Of a stretch of 64,000 nt of DNA, positions 9,316-17,121 are shown one piece after another; positions within the stretch are counted from its first letter, which is position 1; each line of letters opens with the position of its first letter. The notes below the pieces were generated by a model. It saw only the letters and a program-made list of their open reading frames with translations. It did no database searches and had not been told where the DNA came from. The position numbers and the translations under genes were made by a program. Source of the DNA: Streptomyces sp. NBC_00569 (GTDB lineage: Bacteria; Actinomycetota; Actinomycetes; Streptomycetales; Streptomycetaceae); the NCBI RefSeq assembly GCF_036345255.1, contig NZ_CP107783.1:496001-560000 (forward strand), read 5' to 3'.

Positions 9316-9965
9316 CGGCGGCGCGCCTCCTCCGGTGTTACGGCCCGCTGCGCGATGTGGTCGAAGAACGCGGTCAGATCGGCGCGGGCCTCCGCCCCGC
9401 CGTCGAATCCCTGCCACAACATGCGCATCCGTCCGACGAGTTCGTAGCAGATGTCGACCGGCACGAGATAGCACTCGGTCCGATCCTCGACCCGGCGCAG
9501 AAGCAGAGCTTCCACGTCGGGTTCGAGCAGTTCGGCGAGGCGGCTGTTCCCGAGCGCGCTCTGCCAGGTGGACGGGTCGAGTTCGCTCTCGGTGGCGCCG
9601 GCCGGGCTGGGGTAGAGCGCGACCAGTCTGTCCAGCGAGGCGTTGCGGAAGAAGAACGCGACGCTGACCGGGATCTGCAGAAGCTCCCAGACTCCTTGGT
9701 CGAGTCCGTGGTCCGGGTCTGTCAGATAGCGGTCCGGGACGGTGCGGAACCGCCCGCCACCCGCGCCGCTCTGCTCGAAGAGCATGGCGCACGGCGTGCA
9801 GGCGCAGGCGAGGGCGCGGTTCTCGGTGTCGACCATGTGCCGGTGGTTGCCGTCGTCGATCGGCGCTCCGCACAGCTCGCACACCTCGGGCCGGGACATG
9901 CGCGGCGCGGTGAACCGCCGCAGCCCCGATGCAGGCGGACTCGTCCGCGTGTGGGGCGTGCTCAT
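9312..9965 (-). CDS. DUF5947-family protein with Cys motifs
   Basis: This 217-aa protein is coupled between the NifU-like gene and the DUF6084 gene. It has an N-terminal Cys pair (CELCGAPIDDGNH, residues about 29-41) followed by CACTPCAML near residue 54, which together look like a zinc-ribbon or small metal-binding site. The rest (LYPSPAGATESELD, CYLVPVDICYELVGRMRMLW) has no signature I can assign. It is a constant neighbour of group 1h hydrogenases in Streptomyces. It could be an iron-sulfur or electron-transfer accessory, but redox function is not shown by sequence. Confidence 0.82.
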   Translation of the reverse strand: MSTPHTRTSPPASGLRRFTAPRMSRPEVCELCGAPIDDGNHRHMVDTENRALACACTPCAMLFEQSGAGGGRFRTVPDRYLTDPDHGLDQGVWELLQIPVSVAFFFRNASLDRLVALYPSPAGATESELDPSTWQSALGNSRLAELLEPDVEALLLRRVEDRTECYLVPVDICYELVGRMRMLWQGFDGGAEARADLTAFFDHIAQRAVTPEEARRR

Positions 9966-10558
9966 GGTGTCTTCGGCGAGGCGGGTGCGTTGCCGATTGC
10001 ACCGGAGGGCGGCCGTGAGATCTGCAGCAGAGGGGGTTCTTGCGAGGATTCCGCCCCCTCGATCTCGACCGTCGTCACTTCCGGCGCGAAGCAGGAGAGG
10101 GCAGCCTCCACCTCCTGCCGTCCGGCTGCCGCGGTGCTCGCGCAGCCGCAGCCCGAGCTCTCCGCGGAGCGCAGGTGCAACGTGCCGGTGGCTTCGTCGA
10201 AGCTCAGAAACTCGACCGGATGGCTGGGCACGCTGCCCAAGGCACGGGCGATGCGGGCGGAGGTGTCCTCCGGGTGCAGGTCGTGCAGGACCAGCAGGCT
10301 GGTGACCAGGGCGTCGTCGAGCAGCGCGGCGAACGGGTCACCCTTGGCCCTGGGGGCTTCGAGCAGCGAGACCATGCGGGCCAGGCCTGTGCCGTAGTAG
10401 TCCATCAGTACGCGCACGAGTTCCTCGGCCGCACCGGCGGCTTCGGAGTCGCCCTGGGCGGTCAGGTGGTCGATGATCTCTTCGACCCGCCGGCCGGCCT
10501 CCTCCGCGTTCGCCGCCGTTGTGCCGGGCGGCCGGGCCGTGGTGGTGGACGCGCTCAT
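9962..10558 (-). CDS. NifU-like iron-sulfur scaffold domain protein
   Basis: This 198-aa protein has an N-terminal helical part (EEAGRRVEEIIDHLTAQGD) and a C-terminal part resembling the NifU C-terminal Fe-S scaffold: HLRSAESSGCGCASTAAAGR followed by VEAALSCFAPEVTTVEIEG. The cysteine spacing (CGC) differs from the classic CxxC, so cluster binding is plausible but not certain. The ATG at 10558 overlaps the large-subunit stop (ATGA). It probably helps build or repair the three iron-sulfur clusters of the small subunit; this role is inferred from context. Confidence 0.75.
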   Translation of the reverse strand: MSASTTTARPPGTTAANAEEAGRRVEEIIDHLTAQGDSEAAGAAEELVRVLMDYYGTGLARMVSLLEAPRAKGDPFAALLDDALVTSLLVLHDLHPEDTSARIARALGSVPSHPVEFLSFDEATGTLHLRSAESSGCGCASTAAAGRQEVEAALSCFAPEVTTVEIEGAESSQEPPLLQISRPPSGAIGNAPASPKTP

Positions 10559-12333
10559 CCGGCCAGGCCGCTCAGTCCGGTCGGCACGTGCATCTTCTGC
10601 ACGGTCTTGCCGCCACCGACGTACATGTGGACACCGCAGGGCAGACAGGGGTCGAAGCTGCGCACCGCCCGCATGATGTCGATACCCTTGAAGTTCTCCG
10701 GGGTGTTCTCCTCGAAGATCGGTGTGTTCTGCACGGCGTCCTCGTACGGGCCCGGGGTCCCGTAGGTGTCCCGCACGCTGGCGTTCCACGGAGTCGGCGG
10801 ATAGGGATGGTAGTTGGCGATCTTTCCGTCGCGGATCACCATGTGATGGGACAGGACTCCGCGTACGGCCTCGGTGAAGCCGACGCCCAGGCCCTCGTCC
10901 GGCACCTCGAACTTCTCCCAGGTCTGGGTGCGCCCGGCGCGGACCTCCGCCAGGCCCTTCTCGGCGCAGTGCAGCGCGATGGCGGCGGCGTAGGCCTGGA
11001 AGTAGGTGCGGGCCCGGTTGCGCTCCAGCGCGTTGCTCCACTTCGGGATCTTCCACTCGAAGCGTGTCTCGGGCTTGGTCATCGTGCGGGGCAGGGTGAT
11101 GACGACGCTGTTGCCGGTGGCTTTGACGTAGTCGGTGTCGACGAGTCCCGACAGCGCGGTCGACCACAGGCGGGCGATGGGGCCACCGCCGGTGTCGAGC
11201 GCCAGGTAGTCCTTGCCGTCGAACCAGCGAGGCGACATGACCCAGCTGTAGTTGCCCTCGAAGTCGCGCTTCTGGGGCGCCGGGATCGTGTGCTGGTTCC
11301 AGGGGTGGCGCGGGTCGACCGGATTGCCGAGCGGGTCGTGGGTGACGAACTGTTCCTTGCCCTGCCAGTCCTCGTAGTACGAACTGCCGAGCAGGATACG
11401 GATGCCCAGGTTGATCTCGGTGAGGTCGTTGGTGACGAGTTTGCCGTCCACGATGATGCCCGGGGTGACGAACATCTTCCGTCCCCAGTCGGTCATGTTG
11501 GCGTACGTGAAGTCGCAGTACTCGGGGTCGTTGAGCGCGCCCCAGCAGCCGAGCAGTACGCGGCGGCGGCCCACTTCCTCGTACCCGGGCAGGGCCTCGT
11601 AGAAGAAGTCGAACAGGTCGTCGTGCAGGGGCACTACGCGCTTCATGAACTCCACGTACCGCATGAGGCGGCTCATGTAGTCGGTGAAGAGCTGGACGGA
11701 CGCGATGGTGCCGACGCCGCCCGGGTAGAGGGTGGAGGGGTGCACATGGCGGCCCTCCATCAGGCAGAACATCTCGCGCGTGTAGCGGCTGACCTGGAGG
11801 GCCTCGCGGTAGAACTCGCCCTCGATCGGGTTGAGCGAGCGCATGATGTCGGCGATGGTGCGGTAGCCGTGCTCGGCCGCGTGCGGTGCCTCGGTGCGCT
11901 CCGCGAGTTCCAGAACGCCGGGATTGGTCTCGCGGACCATCTTCTCGCAGTAGTCGACCCCGACCAGGTTCTCCTGGAAGATGTTGTGGTCGAACATGTA
12001 CTCGGCGGACTCTCCGAGGTTGATGATCCACTCGGCGAGGTGCGGCGGCTTCACTCCGTACGCCATGTTCTGCGCGTACACCGAGCAGGTGGCGTGGTTG
12101 TCGCCGCAGATGCCGCAGATGCGGCTGGTGATGAAGTGCGCGTCACGGGGGTCCTTGCCCCGCATGAAGACGCTGTAGCCGCGGAAGACCGACGACGTGC
12201 TGTAGCACTCCGCCACCCGCTTCTGCTTGAAGTCGATCTTGGTGTGGATGCCCAGGCTGCCCACGATCCGGGTGATCGGATCCCAGGACATCTCCACCAG
12301 GCCGTTGCTGTCGGTCTTCGTCTTCGATGCCAT
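10555..12333 (-). CDS. hhyL: [NiFe]-hydrogenase large subunit, group 1h (high affinity)
   Basis: This is the catalytic subunit carrying the NiFe(CN)2CO centre. The N-terminal L1 motif SRICGICGDNHATC and the C-terminal L2 motif DPCLPCGVH supply the four cysteine ligands. The 23 residues after that His form the peptide removed by the protease. The sequence DPITRIVGSLGIHTKIDFKQ is characteristic of the actinobacterial group 1h (formerly group 5) enzymes that oxidise atmospheric H2. I chose ATG 12333 (MASKTKTD); a TTG at 12357 in frame is the alternative. It lies 91 bp after the small subunit gene and is coupled to the NifU-like gene. Length is 592 aa. Confidence 0.97.
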   Translation of the reverse strand: MASKTKTDSNGLVEMSWDPITRIVGSLGIHTKIDFKQKRVAECYSTSSVFRGYSVFMRGKDPRDAHFITSRICGICGDNHATCSVYAQNMAYGVKPPHLAEWIINLGESAEYMFDHNIFQENLVGVDYCEKMVRETNPGVLELAERTEAPHAAEHGYRTIADIMRSLNPIEGEFYREALQVSRYTREMFCLMEGRHVHPSTLYPGGVGTIASVQLFTDYMSRLMRYVEFMKRVVPLHDDLFDFFYEALPGYEEVGRRRVLLGCWGALNDPEYCDFTYANMTDWGRKMFVTPGIIVDGKLVTNDLTEINLGIRILLGSSYYEDWQGKEQFVTHDPLGNPVDPRHPWNQHTIPAPQKRDFEGNYSWVMSPRWFDGKDYLALDTGGGPIARLWSTALSGLVDTDYVKATGNSVVITLPRTMTKPETRFEWKIPKWSNALERNRARTYFQAYAAAIALHCAEKGLAEVRAGRTQTWEKFEVPDEGLGVGFTEAVRGVLSHHMVIRDGKIANYHPYPPTPWNASVRDTYGTPGPYEDAVQNTPIFEENTPENFKGIDIMRAVRSFDPCLPCGVHMYVGGGKTVQKMHVPTGLSGLAG

Positions 12334-12424
12334 CTTCTGTGCAGCGCCCTTCGTCAAGTCTTCGTACGGGAGGTCGGATCACCTGGGACGGCCACCCCGA
12401 AGGCGCGCCGTGCGGTACATGCGC

Positions 12425-13513
12425 TCACCACGGCGGCCGGTATCCGGTCGTCAGCTCTTCGCCGCGTTGACGCCACTTCGGCTCCTTGTCCACGGTCTTG
12501 GCCGTGATGGAGCGGAGCTTTCGGATCACCGATCCGTATGCGCCGCTCGCCGTGCTCGACAGCTTGCCGCCGGGCGGCTCGTCCATGAACGGCATGAACT
12601 TGTCGGGGAAGCCGGGCATGGTGCAGGCGATGCAGATGCCGCCGACGTTCGGACAGCCGCCGATGCCGTTCATCCAGCCACGCTTGGGCACGTTGCACTT
12701 GACGACGGGGCCCCAGCAGCCGAGTTTGACCAGGCACTTGGGCGAGTCGTAGGTCGTGGCGAACTGGCCCTGCTCGTAGTAGCCGGCCCGGTCGCACCCC
12801 TCGTGGACGGTGGCCCCGAACAGCCAGGTCGGACGGAGCTTGTCGTCCAGCGGAATCATCGGAGCCGACCCTGCCGCCTGGTAGAGCAGGTAGGTCAGGG
12901 TCTCGGAGAAGTTGTCCGGCTGGATCGGGCATCCCGGTACGCACACGATCGGGATGCCCGCCTGGGACTTCCAGTCCCACCCGAGGTAGTCGGGAACGCC
13001 CATGGCACCGGTCGGGTTGCCCGCCATCGCGTGGATACCGCCGTATGTGGCGCATGTCCCGATGGCGACGACGGCGAGCGCCTTGGGCGCGAGCCGGTCG
13101 ATCCACTCGCTCGTCGTGATCGGCTGCCCCGTCTCGGGATCGTCGCCGAACCCGCACCAGTAACCCTCGGGCTTGATGCCTTCGTTGGGGATGGACCCCT
13201 CGACGACCAGCACGAACGGATCGATCTCGCCGCGCTCCCCCTTGAAGAACCACTCGATGAAGGTGTCGGCGCCACCTACCGGTCCGCATTCGAAGTCGAT
13301 CAGCGGCCAGTGGACGGCGATCTTCGGCAGGCCGGGAAGCACGCCTTGCACGATCTCCTCGATGCTCGGCTGCATGGCGGCTGTCAGAGCCACGGAGTCG
13401 CCGTCGCAGCTCAGTCCCGCGTTGATCCAGAGGATATGGATCGTCGGAGATTCTTCCTCTGTGGGCTCACCAGGCACGTCGGAATCGACCACGGTCGGCG
13501 CTGCTGCATCCAT
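12425..13513 (-). CDS. hhyS: [NiFe]-hydrogenase small subunit, group 1h
   Basis: The electron-transfer subunit (362 aa) starts MDAAAPTVVDSDVPGEP after an excellent AGGAGG site 7 bp upstream. No Tat signal is present, so the enzyme is cytoplasmic or peripherally attached. The proximal-cluster motif is SCDGD (Cys36, Asp39) where most hydrogenases have CxxC; an Asp ligand is a known group 1h feature. Later cysteines (CVPGCPIQ, GCDRAGYY, KLGCWGPVVKCN, GGCPNVGGICIACTMP) bind the remaining clusters. It follows hypX after 127 bp and precedes the large subunit by 91 bp. Confidence 0.97.
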   Translation of the reverse strand: MDAAAPTVVDSDVPGEPTEEESPTIHILWINAGLSCDGDSVALTAAMQPSIEEIVQGVLPGLPKIAVHWPLIDFECGPVGGADTFIEWFFKGERGEIDPFVLVVEGSIPNEGIKPEGYWCGFGDDPETGQPITTSEWIDRLAPKALAVVAIGTCATYGGIHAMAGNPTGAMGVPDYLGWDWKSQAGIPIVCVPGCPIQPDNFSETLTYLLYQAAGSAPMIPLDDKLRPTWLFGATVHEGCDRAGYYEQGQFATTYDSPKCLVKLGCWGPVVKCNVPKRGWMNGIGGCPNVGGICIACTMPGFPDKFMPFMDEPPGGKLSSTASGAYGSVIRKLRSITAKTVDKEPKWRQRGEELTTGYRPPW

Positions 13514-13640
13514 AGGGATGCCTCCTAGGGGGAGGGATACGACGAAAGGACACAAATCGGCCCCCGCATTCCTTGATAGCAGGCACCCGGGCACTGCGCG
13601 ACGTGGCCGTGCGCGAGCGTGCGTGGACCACCCGGACAGG

Positions 13641-15386
13641 TCACCGACCCGTCGCGCCGACGCGGATCAGGTGGGACGGCGTCTTCGCGGGCGGCTGCTT
13701 GCGGACGAACGCGCGCCGCAACGCGTGGTACGGGGCGTCGGGATCCGAAAAGGTGCGGAGCATGACGGAGAGCTCCGCTTCCCGGTACAGGGACAGCGGC
13801 CTGACGGATTCGTCCCGCTCCCGCGTCTGCTTCTTCGCCGCGATGCGCTCCTGCATCCCGGAAGACTTGGCGAGCCGTACGGCCGAACGGGTCACTTCGC
13901 CCGGGAAGTCCTGCGGGCAGCACTCGACCAGCCGGTCCACCAGGCCCAGCCGCAACCCCGCCGACGCGCTCACCGGCAGCGCCTCCTGCGTCAGGTGGTC
14001 GGCCGCCTCGGCGCCCACGCGGCGCGGCAGCGTGTAGGTCCAGTACTCGGACCCGTACAGCCCCATCAGACGGTAGTGCGGGTTCAGCACCACGCCCGAA
14101 CGGCACCACACTTCGTCCGCGGCGAGCGCCAGCATGGCCCCGCCCGCGGCGGCGTTGCCGCCCAGGGCACTGACCACCAGCCGGTCGGTGGTGCTCAGGA
14201 CGGCCTCGACAAGGTCGTCCATCGCGTTGATGTTGGCCCAGGACTCGGCGCCCGGATCGTCGGCCGCGTCGATCACGTTCAGATGGATGCCGTTGGAGAA
14301 GAAGTCCCGGGTGCCGCCGAGGACAAGCACGGTGGTGGGTCGCGAGCAGGCAGCCACGTAGGCGTCGAGCAGACGCCGGCAGTGCGATGTGCTCATGGCG
14401 CCGCCCGGGAAGGAGAAGGACAGGAAGCCGACCGCCCCCTCCTCGCGATAGCGGATGTCGGACCAGGTACGCCGGTCGCGGTCCGCGGCAGGCACGAGGG
14501 TGTCTTCGGAAAGCCCGGACAGCTCGGGAAGGACCGGCAGCTCGGGAAGCGCGGGCAGTCGGCCGGCGAGGGCCTGAACCGCCGGCAGCTTGAACGGCCT
14601 CGGCTCCCCCGGTCTGCGGCGGGGCCTCAGTTCGGGAATCCACACGGCGCCGTCCGCTGTCGCCCGGCAGATCGCGCCGGCTCTGGTGGCGAGCAGCTCC
14701 CCGGGGCGCCCCTTGAGCTCATCCTCCGGGTGACCCCCGTGCAAGTGCCACTCACCGCCCAGGAGTTCGTCCAGCACACCTGGGGACGAGTCGGCGGCGC
14801 GCAGCTTGCGCAACACGGCCTCGGTACTGTCCCGCTGCCAGCGGATGCGCCGCAGGCTCTGTGGGTAGGCGGGGCGGGTTCCCGCCGCCGCCCTGTTCCG
14901 CAACTGAGCCTGGGGCTGGGGTGCGTGGACGCCCGAGGCGAATCGGTCGACGGCCAGGAGCACCGCGGCCGACGCTGCGTCCGACACCTCGTTCCGGTAC
15001 AGGTCGCTCTTCCCTACCCGAGGCACCGGGAAGCCGACCGATGCCCACACGTCGCCGGCGTCCATCTCCCCATTGGCCTGGAGCACAGTGACGCCCCAAC
15101 GGTCCACGCCCGCGTTGATCGCCCAGTCGAGCGAGGAGGGGCCCCGGTCACCGACGGGGCCGGGGTGAACGATGAGGCATGTGTGCTTTCGCCAGACATC
15201 CTCGGGGATGGCCCTCTTCAGCATGGGCGCGATGACCAGCTCCGGCTCACAGGAGCCGAGTGCGTCGCGCAGTGCAGCGTCACTGGATGCGAGGTGCACG
15301 TCCAAGGTGTGGCCTCGGTCCCGCAACTCGGCGTGGACACGCTGAGTGAGGCTGTTGAACGCGCTCGCCACCAGCAGAATGTGCAC
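13641..15386 (-). CDS. hypX: HypX (HoxX), CO-ligand synthesis
   Basis: HypX converts formyl-tetrahydrofolate to CO for the active-site iron under aerobic conditions. The N-terminal half resembles formyltransferases (MHILLVASAFNSLTQRVHAE start; IVHPGPVGDRGPSSLDWAI near residue 92). The C-terminal half is crotonase-like (LGGTRDFFSNGIHLN, ALGGNAAAGGAMLALAADEV, residues about 330-430). I chose the GTG at 15386 with GGGAGG 5 bp upstream, giving 581 aa; an in-frame upstream extension is possible but lacks support. It is the first gene of the locus and lies 127 bp before the small subunit, so it probably shares the promoter region upstream of 15386. Confidence 0.92.
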   Translation of the reverse strand: MHILLVASAFNSLTQRVHAELRDRGHTLDVHLASSDAALRDALGSCEPELVIAPMLKRAIPEDVWRKHTCLIVHPGPVGDRGPSSLDWAINAGVDRWGVTVLQANGEMDAGDVWASVGFPVPRVGKSDLYRNEVSDAASAAVLLAVDRFASGVHAPQPQAQLRNRAAAGTRPAYPQSLRRIRWQRDSTEAVLRKLRAADSSPGVLDELLGGEWHLHGGHPEDELKGRPGELLATRAGAICRATADGAVWIPELRPRRRPGEPRPFKLPAVQALAGRLPALPELPVLPELSGLSEDTLVPAADRDRRTWSDIRYREEGAVGFLSFSFPGGAMSTSHCRRLLDAYVAACSRPTTVLVLGGTRDFFSNGIHLNVIDAADDPGAESWANINAMDDLVEAVLSTTDRLVVSALGGNAAAGGAMLALAADEVWCRSGVVLNPHYRLMGLYGSEYWTYTLPRRVGAEAADHLTQEALPVSASAGLRLGLVDRLVECCPQDFPGEVTRSAVRLAKSSGMQERIAAKKQTRERDESVRPLSLYREAELSVMLRTFSDPDAPYHALRRAFVRKQPPAKTPSHLIRVGATGR

Positions 15387-15770
15387 GGCAACCTCCCATA
15401 GCCCCACGGCAGCGACCGGAGCGGGTCCGGCCATCCGCGATCCTCGGGCACAGGGCAGGAGCAACACCGAAGCCGGGCCGCACCGTCACTCCAAAGCGCA
15501 GGGGTTGACGACCACTCGGCGCACGTGCGAGTCATCCGGCAGCGGCGCCGGGACGGCCGACTGCTCCCGGGCCCGGCCGGAGCCGCGCCACGGATGCGCG
15601 GGCGTGGCGTCCCGGCCCCGTCGGCTTCGACCGGCCAATGCAGGAGCGCAGGAACGAAGTTGAGCGGACGGTCAAACACTTCCCGCGCCCCGCTCACGGA
15701 GACTCGAGTGCCGCCTCACCTCCAGGAACGCACCTGAAGCGGTCCTCCGCAGCCACGTGACGGCGCTGTG
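15387..15770. other. 384-bp intergenic region, probable hydrogenase promoter
   Basis: No gene with a credible start and coding bias is visible on either strand. It lies upstream of hypX (minus) and after the end of the SRPBCC gene (also minus), so it should hold the hydrogenase promoter. I could not identify confident -35/-10 boxes or a dyad. Confidence 0.5.
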
Positions 15771-16238
15771 TCAGAAGGACCCCTCGACGTACGACGCCAG
15801 GTTGGCCAGCGAGGACGCGATCCCGGCCTCATGGGCCTCTTGGTCGATTCCGGGTGGAACGTCCGTGGCAGTGACAGTCACTTCGGTCCCGCCGCGTGTG
15901 GCGGTCAGGTGCCAGGTCATCGTCATGGTGCCCGCGTACGACGGGTCGTCCGACTCGAACACCGCGCGCTGCACCACACGCTCCGGTGGCACCAGAGCAG
16001 CAAAACCGACGTCGACGACATCCGTCGAAGCGGACGTCTTGCCCGGGTTGGCGGCGGCGTCGAGATAGGTGAGAACCATGCGAAACCCGCCACCCGGCCT
16101 GGGATCCCACCGCTCCACCCGCCCGCTCATGCCGTCCGGCGGCAGCCAGGCCTCGAGGGACTCCCGGTCGACCAGGGCGCCGTAGACGATCGCCGGTGGC
16201 GCCGCGATCGTCCGCCTTGCGCTGTCAGTCCTGGGCAT
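15771..16238 (-). CDS. SRPBCC/AHSA1-family protein
   Basis: This 155-aa START-like hydrophobic-ligand-binding protein has the family pattern: ARRTIAAPPAIVYGALVDRE (first strand and helix), LEAWLPPDGMSG, GGGFRMVLTY, and TMTMTWHLTATRGGTEVTVT before a C-terminal helix (SSLANLASYVEGSF). Many such proteins are standalone and of unknown ligand. It has its own spacing from both neighbours and no clear operon partner. It might be a polyketide-cyclase-like or Aha1-like protein; sequence does not decide. Confidence 0.85.
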   Translation of the reverse strand: MPRTDSARRTIAAPPAIVYGALVDRESLEAWLPPDGMSGRVERWDPRPGGGFRMVLTYLDAAANPGKTSASTDVVDVGFAALVPPERVVQRAVFESDDPSYAGTMTMTWHLTATRGGTEVTVTATDVPPGIDQEAHEAGIASSLANLASYVEGSF

Positions 16239-16265
16239 GGATCCGATTCTAGGACTGAGGTCCCC

Positions 16266-16628
16266 TCAGCCGACGATGTCGCCGGTCGGCCGGATCGGAA
16301 CAGCACACGGTGCCCCGACCGCTCTACGTGACCGCTGCCGAACCCGGGGGTGACAATGGCTGGGCGGCTTGGTGGAGTCGGCGTACACCGGGCGGATGCC
16401 CAGGTATTCGGCGACGTCCAGGGTCGGGAAGGGCAGATAGGAGGAGGCGCAGAAGAAGCCGTCGATGTCGGACTTCTTCAGGCCCGCGTCCTTGAGGGCG
16501 CGGGAGGTCGCCTGCCCCATCAGGTCGAAGTGGGTGAGCCCCGGAGCCACTTGCCCCAGGTCGGACTCGGCCACGCCGACGACGGCGACCTTCCCGCGCA
16601 GGGACTTGCCCCGCAGATCGGTGGTCAT
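16266..16628 (-). pseudogene. Truncated thiolase / lipid-transfer protein
   Basis: The first about 85 residues match the N-terminus of SCP-x/lipid-transfer-type thiolases (KVAVVGVAESDLGQVAPGLT, DIDGFFCASSYLPFPTLDVA, LGIRPVYADST). After YADST the sequence turns into unrelated basic residues and stops at 120 aa, whereas the family is about 380 aa. The active-site regions are missing, so this is a deletion remnant with the junction near 16370. Its ATG overlaps the OB-fold gene stop (ATGA), showing the original operon order. Confidence 0.8.
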
Positions 16629-16994
16629 GCGCGTACCTCCAGCGGCCGGAAGACGGCCAGCGGCGCGTCGTCCTCGGTGATGACGGTGACGCCGACCCGC
16701 GAGCCGATGGCGACGTCCTCCGCGGCGACGCCCTCGACGCGGCTCATCATGCGGAACCCCTCGTCGAGGTCGATGAGCGCAACGTTGTAGGGGTCGCTGC
16801 CGCGCTTGTGCAGGACGGTCGTCGCGTAGACGGCGCCCAGGCCCGAACTCACCTGCCACGCAAGGGACTCGGAGCCGCAGTGCGGGCACAGGACGCGCGG
16901 GTAGAAGACGGCCTCGTCGGCAGTCGGCGCAGTGCTGGAAGCGCAGTTCACCCGCGGCGAGTCCGTCCGCGTAGCCCTGGGAGGGGGCGGTCAT
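16625..16994 (-). pseudogene. OB-fold (DUF35) protein, frameshifted
   Basis: DUF35 proteins pair with thiolase-like partners in CoA-thioester metabolism. The start MTAPSQGYADGLAAGELRF and the first zinc-ribbon half (HCADC) are in one frame; the rest (EAVFYPRVLCPHCGSESLAW, AVYATTVLHKRGSDPYNVA, DLDEGFRMMSRVEG) is in another. A single inserted C near 16919-16921 accounts for it. All four Cys of the zinc ribbon and the OB domain would be intact if it were corrected, so this is either a young pseudogene or a sequencing error. Confidence 0.75.
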
Positions 16995-17119
16995 CGGCGG
17001 CCTCCGCCGTCGACGCGGTGGCGGGCCACGTGCTGCTCGGCGATGACGTCGCGCGGGATCTCGTCGGCGCGCTCGTCCTCGGAGAGCTTGGCGACGAGCG
17101 GGGTCTCGGTCATGGCCAT
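16991..17119 (-). CDS. 42-aa small ORF between acyl-CoA dehydrogenase and OB-fold genes
   Basis: The product starts MAMTETPLVAKLSEDERADE and ends HRVDGGGRR. The ATG lies 2 bp after the acyl-CoA dehydrogenase stop and the TGA overlaps the ATG of the OB-fold gene. Coding bias and spacing look like a real operon gene, and the sequence is hydrophilic and helical. I do not recognise it. It may be a small protein or the stub of a longer deleted gene. Confidence 0.45.
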   Translation of the reverse strand: MAMTETPLVAKLSEDERADEIPRDVIAEQHVARHRVDGGGRR

Positions 17120-17121
17120 GG

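Noticed and set aside
9962..12031. 689-codon minus-strand frame that runs through the large subunit into the NifU-like gene
   Set aside because: Only the final 198 codons are coding in this frame. The upstream part is an out-of-frame reading of the large subunit.
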